From: Rhizoclosmatium globosum
Taxonomy: Eukaryota > Chytridiomycota > Chytridiomycetes > Chytridiales > Chytriomycetaceae
Length of the DNA stretch: 64,000 bases
Assembly: GCA_002104985.1 (NCBI GenBank)
Contig: MCGO01000044.1
Coordinates: 1 to 64,000 of the forward strand
Reading direction: 5' to 3'
In this document: in pieces, positions 10,617 to 22,056 of the stretch
Layout of the letters: each line of letters opens with the position of its first letter
How positions within the stretch are numbered: the first letter of the stretch is position 1
Translations under genes and position numbers: made by a program
Notes under the pieces: generated by a model
Database searches by the model: none
What the model saw: the letters and a program-made list of their open reading frames with translations, nothing else
What the model was told of the DNA's origin: nothing

Positions 10617-12527
10617 TTATTTCACACCATTTCCTCTCCAAAACTCTCTCCATCGTTCTTCCTTCCTTCCTTGCCATCCCTTTCCTCCTTTTACTTGTAA
10701 CCCCAACAATCCCATAAATGCCAGCGGCTCTACATCACAAGCTAAGTTGCAGATAGTGTGTGAATCAATCCATTTTGTTTGGTCATAAACACCTGTCATT
10801 TCCTGTAACATTGCTTTCATCACTGGCAGAATTTCTCCACCCCGTCCTTCTTTTGTTGTTTGTCCGACAATCAGAAATTGAGCGACACCATTTTGCAAGT
10901 CTTCAAACGGTATTGGAACAAGAGACCTCCATTGTCCACTCATTCTGCAGGTCAAAAACCAAGCAGAGATTGTAGCTTCAAAGATGGGATACAACAATTC
11001 CATCCTCATTGTGATTCCCCGCCGATGCTGTTCATTAAGGTTCATCAGAAGGGACACACAGTAGATCATATTTTGAGTCGCATACAATGTTTCATTGATG
11101 GCCAACTTGATTGTTTCGTGGGTAACAGAGTCTAATCTTGATGGCTCAAAGCAATCCAGAGCAGAAAGATACAACTTCGAACGATGCAGCATCACAACTG
11201 ATGCAAGCAGGTCGAAATTCATCCACACAAGGTACAGTGCTGTAACAGGATTATAAGTGCTTTCTACTCGTTCGAGATCTGTCCCATGTCTTAACAGGTA
11301 TTCACTTGGTATGTCGGAGAGAATTTTACTGAGCCAGAGATGAAGACTTATGACAGCTGGTGACAAAAATATCTCTTGAAGCGATCTTGGAACCGACAAG
11401 TGATGCTTTTTGATTGCAATGATCAATTCACGAATGTCACAGAATGGTTGGCATGAATCAACATTTCTAAATGTACCAGCAATAGCTCTCATTGGCTTGA
11501 CATATCCAAATGACAATTCGGGAAGACCTAGTTCCAAAGACAGGCTTCGTTCAACTGTGAAATCTAAGTCATTTTCATTAACAGAAAGAAAAAGCACAAC
11601 TTACGATCTAGCATGAGCTTCACATTCCAATAAAGACGTCTGCGTTCTTCCATCTCGATTTCTGTGAGGTGCAAACCACGAAGCCATGGCAAATCATCTG
11701 GATCCCTGTCAATCTCCAAGATTTTCAACATCTCAACTGACATAACAAGGAACGGCAACCCAAGCTCCGTTTTGCTCATGATTTTTGAACATACAAAAAT
11801 CCAAAAGTATGCCTTCGCTGTAGACACAGAAGGCCTATTCGCTGCCAAAATCACAGCCTTTCTTGCACGTTTGAAAAAGAAAAGATACGATTCCTCAGAT
11901 GTGGAAGCACCGAGATAGAACGCGGAAATAGCCGTAATCACAAGTCTGTAAGACACAGAAAATAATGATTTATGGGGGGTAAAACTAGTACATCTCCCAA
12001 ACCTAGATAACTTACCGAAACGACGGCGGCTGCTGGAAAAACGTCAACAAAAAAGTCGAAACGTCAAAACTATCCATCATCCCCGCTGCCAAATGGTTCC
12101 GAGACATGTTTGTGAAAAACAAATTGACGCACTCAAAATCTCTCCACGTAGGCATCAAATCTGGATCCTGAATCATCCAATCGTCGTGATAATTGTCAAA
12201 ACTTATTGGTGCTTCTATAGCAGTTATGAACTGTTTCAGAGGGGCTGTGGCGGAGATTTCCAAACTGGGAGTTCGAATAGAGTTTCCAACAGAATCCCAG
12301 TCAGGTGTATTCAAGATGTTTAAGGCATCCTCTGAATTTCGATTGTTTGGCAGTTGAGGGCTAAGGGTGGCAGAGCATGCCACTTTGGAGACCCCAAGGG
12401 CCTTCACAGTTTGTGAGGGATAGATGCAGGGAACGCCTTTGATTCGGCAGCCAGAACATCCTCTGGGCTCTTTTGTACAACCCTTTTTGGTTTTCCTGCA
12501 CTGATAGCAAGAAGTTGCCTTTCCCAT
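10617..12527 (-). CDS. Zn2Cys6 fungal transcription factor (paralogue 1)
   Basis: A probable nuclear sequence-specific regulator. Exons (minus): 12527-12016, 11945-11605, 11554-10617, giving 596 residues with matching phases. The N-terminus carries a binuclear zinc cluster CX2CX6CX6CX2CX6C (CYQC...C...CSGC...C) with the usual basic residues. The rest is a helical middle-homology-type region (PPSFRLVITA, EERRRLYW, NPVTALYLVWMNFDL). I start at the ATG directly before the zinc cluster because the paralogue at 60727-62538 begins there; an upstream in-frame extension to 12617 is less likely. Introns are 70 and 50 nt. It lies 378 bp downstream of the LysM-GH19 cluster on the same strand. Its targets cannot be read from sequence. 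Confidence 0.85.
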
Positions 12528-12904
12528 CTGATTTTTTAATGATGGAAGAACACTGATGTTTTTTTCGCTTTCAATCACCACAATAGAAGTGTTGAATGCT
12601 AACAAACCTTTGACCACATGCTTCGCTTACAAGAGCCTTCTTCCCGTAAAGTATACTTGTCGTAGGTTTGAAGAACCTGTAATGTGTAGGATCACACTAC
12701 CATTGACTAATAGATATTTCTCTGAATTTCAAATAACTTGATGTAAGAAGAGGTATATTTATTCGTAATTGTATATGAGATGAAGAGAAAAGCAAAGAAA
12801 GACAATTGTAACAAAGAAATAATGAGGCATTTCTAAAATGAAAAGACTTTCGAAATCATAGAGTATAACACACCGCACATCACACACACAGGGAGTACCT
12901 TTCT
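12528..12904. promoter_or_regulatory. Promoter region of the Zn2Cys6 gene
   Basis: 377 bp between the stop of the first LysM-GH19 gene and the ATG of the regulator, both minus strand. It must hold the terminator of the former and the promoter of the latter. A/T-rich, with TATATTTATT-like words near 12751-12760. No defined element can be assigned. Confidence 0.35.
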
Positions 12905-14809
12905 TTAACAAGATCCATCAATGGACCCGCCCGCTCCAAACTGGTTCAAAAAGCATTGACTCATTTGCGCACGATCTGCATTGATTCCATTATATCCACC
13001 CATACTTCCACACTCAATGTATCCATTCACACCTTGCACACTCGCCGCAAACGAAACACCACCTTGCTGCTGGAACCGCGGCTGAACAGACTTTGTCCAG
13101 AACCATTGCACAGTCGACCAATTTGTGGCTTCGTCGTCTGCAACAACGTCTGGGTTCGAGTAAATATCTGGACGTCCAAGGTCAGATGCGCATTGCATGT
13201 AGTTGTACTGGTCAGTGAGTTGGATGAATCCACGGCCGTAGTAATTTCCGTGACCACAGTCGGTTGTGCAGAGTTCACGGGTTGCTGTGAATTTGATGGA
13301 TTCGTGGGCACAGTTTCCTGTTTTGGATGAAGGGTTAAAATACAGGAGGAGGGGGAGGAAGAGAGGATAATAAAAAGGTAGTAAACATGGAAATGTACGA
13401 ACCAAGGAGAATCGCTAATTCAAAGAGGCCGGAGAGAGGAGCGCGGAAACCTTGGACCATACTGGGGTACAAATCGTCGCGGTAGATTCCACATGCTTGC
13501 ATTGCAGAATCGAATTTAGCTTGGGAAATGATGGAAGCCACGGATCCGGAGCCGCCTCCTGGTTGAGGATTTGGCTTAGGAGGTTCTGGAGTTGGGGATG
13601 GCGCTTCAGTTGGAGGTGGTGGTGGAGCTTCAGTGGTAGTGGTAGTTGTAGTGGTTGTAGTGGTTGTAGTGGTTGTAGTTGTAGTCGTGGTTGTAGTAAA
13701 AACATCTTCAGTGGTGGTCGTGGTGGTCGTGGTAGTGGTAGTGGTAGTAGTAGTGGTTGGCTCTGTAAATACATCATGTCAAACAATGGGTGAAAACTCA
13801 TCAGCTTGAAGGGTAGTTCAACATACCGATTGTAGGAACAGCGGTTGTTTGAGGCGCAACAGCAGTCGTTGCACGTGCAGAGGTAACTCTTGAAGTTTGG
13901 GCTAAAGAGGAACGGACAGGCACAGTCATAGTCGCAATCGAAGCAGTTCCCTTTGCATCCACCAAAGTCAACACCCACAAAACATAAACGCACGAAACAA
14001 AAGAAAAACTCACATTAACAGAAGAAGTCGCATTCACACGTACACAGATTGAATCACCCTTTGCAACACGCCAGCAATTAATCCCCTTATTCCAAGCCAC
14101 CAAATTATTCACAGAGATGGGAGCAAACAAAGCCGCCAATTCAACACAATTCAAGTCCCTATCCACCGTAGTCGTCGCCGAACAAGTCGCCACAAGTGTC
14201 ACGTTCTGCGGACTACTTTGGTTCAAAGTCGCTGCATGAGACCCACCAAACGCAACGTTCCCAAAATCACCCGCAAGACAAACAGCATCTCCAGCAGAAC
14301 ACGTTGCATTCGGGTTCAGGATCGCGAATTCAGTTGCGGAGACCGAGAACGTGGATTGAAGGCCTGCACACGTGTCGTCCCGTTGGAGCGTGTATGTCAG
14401 GGCACAGTTAAGCGAGGCCTCGAGGGCGCCTGGATCGAGACAGAGGATCTGTCTAGGTGGGAGTGGGGCCGTGCAGTTTGTTAAGATGTTGAGCTTGGCG
14501 ACGGTGTCAGGGTTCTAAACCAAGTTTAATAGTTTAAGGGGTGCCGACTCGACAGGAGTAGTCCCTGATCCAAGAACCAAGAACCAAGAGACTCAGGGGA
14601 ACTTGGCTACTCACAATGCCTGCTGCTTTACCAATGTCCGCGCAAGTCTCTCCGCCGCGGGTCATTCGTGTCAGGTTGCACTTGTCTGTGCGCTGGACCT
14701 GCTCTGTGTTGGACTGGTCCCACGTTCCAAATACCTTGGATGAGTACGTCTTTGCCAGTCCGTTGTTGGCCAAGACCAATGCTGCCACTAAGAAGGTTGT
14801 TCCCTGCAT
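12905..14809 (-). CDS. Secreted LysM-GH19 chitinase A
   Basis: A probable extracellular chitinase or wall-active hydrolase. Exons (minus): 14809-14615, 14514-14014, 13950-13827, 13762-13403, 13317-12905, giving 530 residues with all phases consistent. The order is a signal peptide (MQGTTFLVAALVLANNGLA), three LysM-like domains (GGETCADIG..., DDTCAGL...LNPNATC, LVAWNKGINCW...GDSICV), a Thr/Pro-rich linker, and a compact GH19 domain of about 200 residues. In the GH19 domain the catalytic-type Glu is in AHES and a second Glu is in TATRE; YGRGFIQLT, NYMQCASDLGRPDI and the C-terminal GSC are family signatures. LysM binds chitin oligomers and GH19 cleaves chitin by inversion. An alternative upstream start (14890) would bury the signal peptide. 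It is the first of three tandem same-strand paralogues, 271 bp from the next. GH19 is unusual in fungi, where chitinases are mostly GH18. Confidence 0.88.
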
Positions 14810-15080
14810 TCTCTTCTCAGTGCGACTCTTTTTGTTGACTGGAAAGCCTCTTTTGTCCCAGCTTTTTTCCCCCTCTCTCATATTATACAAAATAAATCAA
14901 AAGAGGTATACGTTTCTATTCAGAAAATTGATAATACTACAAAAGAAAAAGAGGTGCTATGAAGCTGCTGACATGATGAAAAGGGGGATCGGAGGCGAGG
15001 AGTACAAGGTATGAGGCCCCAACAAAGATGAGGGCGTAGAAAAAAATGAATGATGGTAAAAGAGGGAGGGAAAAAATGCA

Positions 15081-16946
15081 TCAACAACTTCCATCAATGT
15101 ACCCGCCAGCCCCAAGCTGGTCGTTGAAACATTGAGCCATATTGGCACGATCACTGTTAATCCCTGAACCACCCATGCTTCCACACTCGAGGAATCCATT
15201 CACAATCTGAACACTTCCCGCAAAGGTGACACCATTCTGCCAGAAGAGGGGCTGAACTCCTGCGTTCCAGAACCACTCCACAGACTTCCAGTTGTAATAC
15301 TCCTCATCAGAAATGATATCTGGGTTCGACATGATATCTTGACGGCCTGTGTAATCAGCCACTTTCTGGTAATTTTCTTGGTGCGAAATCTGAATGTATC
15401 CACGGCCGTACCAGTTGTCTCCGAAACAGTTGTATCCGCATCCTTCCTTTGTCGCAGTGAATCGGACGGATTCGTGTGCAAGGTTACCTGTGAATAGTTA
15501 TTTAGGGTTAGACGTTTTCTTATCTACAGCAATAATTTAAGGGGGGCGGTTGGAAAGCAATAGCTACCTAGCAAAATAGCCAGTTCGAAAAGGGAAGAGA
15601 AATTGATGCCACAGTCAGCTACCATGGAATCGTATAAATCGCTGCGCCAAACACCACAGTTTTGCATTGCTTGATCAAATTTCCATTGTTCGACAATCTG
15701 GCCAACGGTACCGTATGTAGCAATCGTTGTTGTTGTGGTGGTTGTCGTCGTGGTACTTGTAGTTGTCGTGGTTGTCGTCGTGGTTGTCGTTGTCGTTGGT
15801 TCTGTGGTTGTTGTGGTTGAGGTTGTGGTCGTGGTAGTTGTGGTAGTTGTGGGAGTTGTCGTGGTAGTGGTGGTGCTTGTAGTGGTAGTCTTTTCCGCAG
15901 CGGAAGGAGAGGGCGCAATGGAGGGGGGTGCGGACGACGTACCACTTGTGAGCAGGACAGTCTTGGTCGCAGCAGCAGCAGTTCCAATCGTTTTTGTTGC
16001 ACCTGGCAAAATTGTCGTTGTTGATGCACGTGTAACAATCTAGAGAGGTTGATGAAGGGGAGTAGGGAAATTTTAGTTGGTGGCTGAAATTGGGAGAGCC
16101 CATAATTGTAACAACAACAACAAGATAAGACATACACTATTAACAGGAGAAGCACTTGTACGAACGCAAATTGAATCGCCCTTCTTGAGGTTCCAGCAGT
16201 CAATGTTTGTGTTCCAAGCCACCAAATTCGTGACCGAAAGAGGAGGGTATGTCATTGCCAAATCAGCGCAATTTGTGTCCTTGTCCAACGTGGCTGTTGC
16301 AAGACACGTTTCAATTCTTGTGACATTGAGTCCATGTGCGGGCACCGATGGAGCCCCACCATAGGCCACAGTCGCCTTCCCAACACCGAATTCACCAGAC
16401 AGACAAACACTGTCTCCGGTAGCACACGTTGCATTTGGGTTGATGATCTTGAAGTCTGTTGCCGACACGCTAAAGGTGGCCTGAAGTCCAGCGCACGAGT
16501 CGTCCGCGGTCAACGTGTACAGCACATTGCACGAGAGCTCGGCTTCGACGGCGCCAGGGTCGAGGCACAGAATCTGCTTGGGCGGTAAGGGCGCCGTGCA
16601 GTTTGTCAGGGGATTCAGGACTGCGACTGAGTGTGCGTCCTAAGAAGTAGGGACATGGTCAGTTAAGTTAAGGCTCACTTGACATCCACAAACGAGTCCC
16701 CTGGCCTAGACCACACCCCCCATTTGATCACACGGTACTCACAAGTCCAATGGCAGCTCCAATCTGGGCACAAGTCTCACCGCCCTTGGTCATTCGTGTC
16801 ACATCACATTTGACTGTTCGAGCCACCTGGATTGTGTTGGACGGGTCCCAGTGGCCCATCGTCACGTTCTCGTACCACATGGCATTTGCCTGAGTTGCGA
16901 GCAAAGCTGCGGCGATCAGGTACGCGGCTGTTTGCGTGTTGTGCAT
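15081..16946 (-). CDS. Secreted LysM-GH19 chitinase B
   Basis: Middle member of the tandem trio. Exons (minus): 16946-16743, 16639-16136, 16039-15568, 15487-15081, giving 528 residues. Signal peptide at residues 1-22, three LysM-like domains (GGETCAQIG; DDSCAGL...INPNATC; LVAWNTNIDCW...GDSICV), a Thr linker coded largely by ACN runs (about 15720-15900), then GH19. The GH19 domain keeps AHES and the TKEG glutamate, but differs from copies A and C: NWYGRGYIQISHQENY replaces the RGFIQLTD type, and the Cys pattern differs (CGYNCFGDN). It may therefore have different substrate preference. It lacks the intron inside the linker start that copy A has. The third intron holds no repeat. Confidence 0.88.
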
Positions 16947-17195
16947 GTATGTGATTTGTATGAAAGAGATGTTCTTTTTTCTTTCGATTGCTGCTCAAAA
17001 CCCCATCTCCGAAAGACACCCGTGATGTGATTGCTGATGAACGTGCCCGACGAAAAATTAAGGGAAGACACTTGTGCTCTCCTCCTCCTTTCCTTTCCCT
17101 TCATTACTTATACTTAAAAGAGGTATATTCGGTACTACTGTCACTACTGTCACTTAACGGCACTACAAAAGTAATAAAAGGAAATGTACGCGATA

Positions 17196-17663
17196 TCAAC
17201 AACTTCCATCAACATACCCACCCGCTCCAAACTGATTGATAAAGCACTGCGTCAATTCAGCACGATCCGCATTGATTCCATTCGGTCCACCCATACTGCC
17301 ACACTCAAGGTACCCGTTAATCCCTTGCACAGCTGCCGCAAAACTAACTGCACCTTGGTCGCGGAACCGATTCTGAACAGCTTTCGTCCAGAACCACTGC
17401 ACAGTACTCCAATTGGTTGCTTCATCGTCAGAAACAACGTCAGGATTCGTGTAAATGTCTGGCCGTCCAAGGTCATCCGCGCATTGCTGGTAATTGTATT
17501 CATCAGTCAACTGGATAAACCCACGCCCGTAATAGTCTCCATGCCCACAGCTTGTGGTGCAGAGTTCCTTTGTTGTTGTAAATCGGATCGATTCGTGTGC
17601 ACAATTTCCTGTTCATTTTTTGTTATTATTTTTTCTGAATTATTACGGACGCGTTTTTTTTGG

Positions 17664-17705
<42 letters not shown>

Positions 17706-19387
17706 GTTACCTAACAGAATGGCCAACTCAAAGAGACCGGAGAGTGGAATTGTGAAGCTTTGCTTCATGCTGGGGTATAAATCAGATCGGCTAATGCCAC
17801 ATGCTTGCATTGCGGAATCGAATTGGGATTGAGAGAGGAGAGAAGAAACAGATCCGGAACCTCCTCCTGATGAGGGGGTCGGTTGTGGTTCTGGGGTTGG
17901 AGATGGAGGTGGGGGTGGGGGTGGGGGTGGTTCTGTTGTTGTTGTCGTCGTTGTAGTGGTTGAAGTAGTAGTCGTTGTTGTGGTTGTTGTCGTAGTGGTT
18001 GTGGTTGTGGGTGGGTCTTCTGTTGTAGTGCTGGTAGTCGTGGTGCTTGTCGTGGTGGTTGTAGTGGTGGTACTTGTTGTGGTTGTGGGAGGTGGCGCAA
18101 TCGTAGTTGTAGTGGTAGTGGTCGTAGTTGTCGTGGTAGTTGTGCTCGTAGGAACAGGTTCGGTCGTGGTTGTTGTTGTTGTCGTACTTGTCGTGGTTGT
18201 GGGTTCTGTAGTTGTTGTGGTTGTGGTTGTGGTTGAGGACGTTGTTGTGTTACTTGTGGAAGTGGGGTCTATGGTAGAGGTTGAGGAAGAAGATGTGGAG
18301 GAGGATGTTGTTGAGATGGTAGTGGAGGAAGAGGAAGAGGAATAAGAGGAAGGGGAAGGGGGGGAAGAAGAGGAAGAAGAAAACGTACGAATAGATACAG
18401 CGGACGTAACATTGGAGCTTACAGCAGTGGTACTAACGCGTTCTGAAGTAGAAAATAAAGAAGAGGTTGATCGTTGAGGTGAAGCTGTCACAGTGGCCAA
18501 AGTTGTGGCAGCCTTATTTTCCAAATAGGTTTAGTAAGACATTCAGCCACCATTAAAACATAAGTTCAAACAAAACTCACGATGACAGGTGGAGGAACAG
18601 AGCTAACTCGCACACAAATAGCAAACCCTTTTCTGATATCCCAACAATCAATGTTCTTGTTCCATGCCAATAAATCAGCCACAGAGAGAGGAGGGTACAA
18701 TTCAGCCAAGTCCGCACAGTTTGAATCCTTTTCCAAAGTAGCTGTCGCTGAACAAGTGTCAATTCTAGTCACGTTCCTTGGAGCTGCAATTGAATTCGAC
18801 GGTGGACCGCCATAGGTCACTGTTGCCGTTCCAACCCCAAACTCGCCAAACAAGCAAACATCGTCTCCAGTGGTACACGTTGCATTTGGATTGATGATCT
18901 TAAATTCAGTGCTTGAAAGGCCGAACGTGTCTTTGAGCGAGTCGCAGGAATCGGAGGGAGTGAGTTTGTACAGGATATTGCACGACAGCTCGGCATCAAC
19001 GGCACCCGGGTCCAGACACAGAATCTGTTTCGGCGGCAGTGGCGCTGAACAGTTTACCAAGGGATTCAGGACAGCGACTGAGTGTGAATCCTAAGAGACA
19101 GAGTGTAAAGACACATCAAGTCAGGGTGCGATAATTAAGGGGGAAGCAGAAACACGATCAAAAAGGGAAGGAGTCCCACTTACAAGGCCGTTGCCAGCAC
19201 CGATCTGCGCACAGCTTTCTCCACCGACGCTGATGCGCGTGACGTCACACTTGTCTGTGCGGGCAACCTGGTCTCGGTTGTCTGGTGCCCATGTTCCCGT
19301 CACCTTGTTTTCGTAATACTTTGAGTGGGCCTGGCCTGCCAGGAGAATTGCGGCTAGAATTAATGAGGTCGTGGGTATATGCGTCAT
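17196..19387 (-). CDS. Secreted LysM-GH19 chitinase C (long Ser/Thr linker)
   Basis: Third tandem paralogue. Exons (minus): 19387-19184, 19090-18581, 18512-17711, 17608-17196, giving 642 residues. Signal peptide (ILAAILLAGQAHS), three LysM-like domains as in A and B, a linker of roughly 200 residues (Ser-rich, then long Thr runs interrupted by EPT/EPP/APP, then a Pro run), and a GH19 domain closest to copy A (AHESIRFTTTKE, YGRGFIQLTDEYNY). The linker is probably heavily O-mannosylated and would hold the catalytic domain away from the LysM anchor. The start is the ATG at 19387, which gives a signal peptide; an in-frame upstream extension adds a hydrophilic leader. A (GA)n tract lies in the last intron, right at the 5' splice side. 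Confidence 0.88.
17671..17702. repeat. (GA)n microsatellite in the last intron of chitinase C
   Basis: About 16 uninterrupted GA dinucleotides (CT on the coding strand), immediately downstream of the 5' splice site at 17710. It lies within a 102-nt intron, so length change should not affect the protein unless splicing is disturbed. Confidence 0.9.
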
Positions 19388-20621
19388 TGCATGTATGAGG
19401 TGGGACTGAAGAGGTTTGAGTTTGAACTTTCCCACACGAGCTTTCCTCTTTTTTGGATCAAAGACACAAAAGATTCCAACTCACCCTCAACAGCAATAAA
19501 GTCCTTGGTAAGGTTCAGGTTGAGGTATAATGCCAGCTAACTTTCCAAGCGAAAAGGCATGTTATGTTTCTCTACTGATTTTAACAAAACCGAATGCTCA
19601 AAAGATACGTATTTTTCCCCAATACTATTCTTCCTCTTTTATTTCGCTTGAAGAAAGAATTAAGTACCCTTATTTTTTAGCTTGCGCTGAGAAAAAGGCT
19701 ATTCTAATATTTGTTTTCTAATTAATTTAAACTTAAACTTCCTTCTGTTGGAGTGAACCGTGATTGGCATTCATTGTGAGTTTCGTGACAGCGCCAACTA
19801 TCTAACATCGTTTTTCAACTCTTTGAATCCGTGAATACACGTGATTTTTCAAGCTTCAGAACCAATTGGTGCAGCCTTACTTTACTTCTGACTTCCAGGA
19901 TCAAGGGCAAGCAACACTCTGCAAATTGGAGGTAGAAGCATGACATTGTGTGTGCCTCCTTGCGGAAGCAAAGAAAGAGACAATAAAAGAAGTGAATTGT
20001 GTCTAAATGCACAAGTACCGGTAAGATTGAAATTAGCTCCAGAGCATTTTCAAGGCATGATGTGTCCGTAATCGACCCCAAAAACGTCTTCTTCTCCAAC
20101 TCTTCTCTTGGTAATCTTCTGGAAAGTGGGTTTACCCTTTCGATTTGCGTTGCGAAAGGTATTTCAAGTGTTTGGTAAGCCACTGCATGTCTTTCACTGT
20201 CGAATATCCAAATTCTCTTGTCATTTACGTTGATGTTTTCACGGCCCACAAGCCAATTACCTCCGAAGGATGGTTCTGGAAGCAAAAGATAGAACTTCGC
20301 GGCAATCATTTGGTTGTCTTTGCTGGTTCTGCCAAGTTTCCCTCTACCAACGATATTATCACAACCACTGCTGCCCCAGCTACTGTTAGCACCGTTGATG
20401 ATTGATTCTTTGCCTCCTCCAGCAGATTCTAGACTGATGAGGATCGGCTGATTCTAAGTCACATATTGGCGGAATTGTGGGCGTTCCAAAACTGTGGGTA
20501 CTGCTGATGAAAATCGAATTTGAGAACGGAAGTAACATCACAAGCCCACGCTATTCGGGCAAATAAAGTCGGGAATCGGGAATCAAAAACGAACCAATTT
20601 TTTGCAGTCAAATCATCACGC
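19388..20621. other. Divergent spacer with an unassigned minus-strand ORF
   Basis: 1.2 kb between chitinase C (-) and a surface-protein gene (+). It must contain both promoters. It also contains a minus-strand ATG frame, 20309-19815 (164 codons), that reads protein-like in its first ~110 residues (LPEPSFGGNWLVGRENINV...; IPFATQIERVNPLSRRLP) and continues open upstream to about 20455. No family is recognised. A possible intron (donor about 20008) would change its C-terminus. Treat it as a hypothetical ORF only. Confidence 0.35.
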
Positions 20622-21777
20622 ATGCAGTCTTTGATTCTCCTTCTGGTGTCTGCCATCGCTGTCTTTGTGTCAGGAGTCGCCGCCAGCACCCCGACTCCAA
20701 TTCCACTCAATGTAACTTACCCCAACACTGCACCAGGTGAGGAAAACAAGAATCGATTACTTTTAATCGGGTGTATTTCTCAACCTGTTTCTCTCAGACC
20801 CTGATGATTTCATTTGGATTTACTACTGATCAAGTCGTTAATTCTATCGCATCCAAAAGTCTGATCTACAATGAGTTTCTCCCAACGCTTCTAGCTCAGC
20901 TGATAGTATTGCTTTCCTTATTGATTACTCGGAAGATTCTGTATCTGTGAGTTGTTTTAGTGGATAAGTTTTGTAATAACTTTGATCGATTAGAATCACG
21001 TTCACTGGCTTCATACCCAACGGTCTTCTGCATGTTGATATCTTAACTGGCGCCAGTCTCGTTCCCTTTGCTTCGTTTGACTTGTCAATTCAGTTCTTTT
21101 CCACGAGGATTCAACTCGACTTTCACTATTTCCGTTCCCTACACTCCACCAACGCCGCCCACTACCACAGTTGCCACAATAACTGTTACCAGCACTCAGG
21201 TTGCAAGCACTGTCAGCACTGTCAGCACTGTCAGCACTGTCAGCACTGTCAGCACTGTCAGCACGGTCAGCACGGTCAGCACGGTCAGCACTATTAGCAC
21301 TGGAAATGCTGTCACCACTGTTAGTTCTATTAGTTCTATTAGCACCCTAGTACTGTGTTTGCGAGTAGTGCGAGTGTTGTTAGCACCAGCACCGACATTT
21401 CTTCCAACACCATCAGTACCATCAACAGCGTCGACAAGGCCAGCACTTCCACCATTGCCAAGGCTGCCAGCTCCACTAATACGAACATTATCGCTTCTAT
21501 GTCCAGTTTTGTTGCAACTTCTACTGTTCTCACGACCACCAACACCGTACTCCAAAATTCTGTTTCAATTATAACCACCACAAAAGCTGCCGTTGCCGTC
21601 ACTATCTCCATTGCAGTTGCGCCAACCACCACGAATGCTGCCAACGCTGCTTACGTTCCACCACCAACTTATGGACTTCCTCAAGCTTCCAACAAACCAG
21701 CCAACCTCTACTCTTCCGCCGATAAAGTTACTCTTTGCCTTGTTTCTACCGTGTGTGCTTTTATCCTTTTTGCCTGA
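20622..21777 (+). pseudogene. Ser/Thr-rich GPI-type surface protein, apparently frameshifted
   Basis: It starts with a clear signal peptide (MQSLILLLVSAIAVFVSGVA) followed by NVTYPNTAP, and ends with a C-terminal hydrophobic GPI-type tail (VTLCLVSTVCAFILFA) at 21777. Between them is a short beta-domain-like region (ITFTGFIPNGLLHVDIL; FPRGFNSTFTISVPY), reminiscent of fungal Kre9/KNH Ser-Thr-rich GPI proteins, then a 9-bp tandem repeat coding (STV)n at about 21205-21300. The frame shifts near 21340-21360, just past the repeat, and phases around 20798-21080 are also hard to join by introns (candidate 20737-20797). It may be a pseudogene, an allele with repeat slippage, or an assembly error. Confidence 0.45.
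21205..21300. repeat. 9-bp tandem repeat (CAGCACTGT/CAGCACGGT)
   Basis: About ten tandem copies of a 9-bp unit coding Ser-Thr-Val, inside the surface-protein gene. This is a length-variable stalk typical of cell-wall proteins and a likely site for slippage. Confidence 0.85.
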
Positions 21778-22056
21778 ATGTCTGCCATTTGAGTCTTTTA
21801 TTCTTTTTGCCTGATAGTGTTTTCTTTTGCTATCAGAGTGCCTCGTTTTTTTCGAATGCTTGAACATGAATATTAAAGATTCCGGATTTACCGATGTTTC
21901 TAATATTGACTAAAAAGAGAATTTGGCGTGGTGTGGTGTGTGGGGACATGGCAGCCAAAGCAAGCTGTCCCCACCAAAGCAACTTCGCCTCACTTTTCAA
22001 AACGCACGCGCCTCCCACATTTTTTCAGACAAAAACAAGATCCCAAAACCACAAAA

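Noticed and set aside
15735..16043. Long plus-strand Val-rich open frames opposite the chitinase linkers (also 17956-18345)
   Set aside because: These are antisense shadows of the ACN (Thr) runs in the LysM-GH19 linkers; there are no start context, domains or splice sites.
20459..20710. Minus-strand 83-codon frame overlapping the surface-protein start
   Set aside because: Antisense to the signal-peptide exon and promoter of the plus-strand gene; no domain or splice support.
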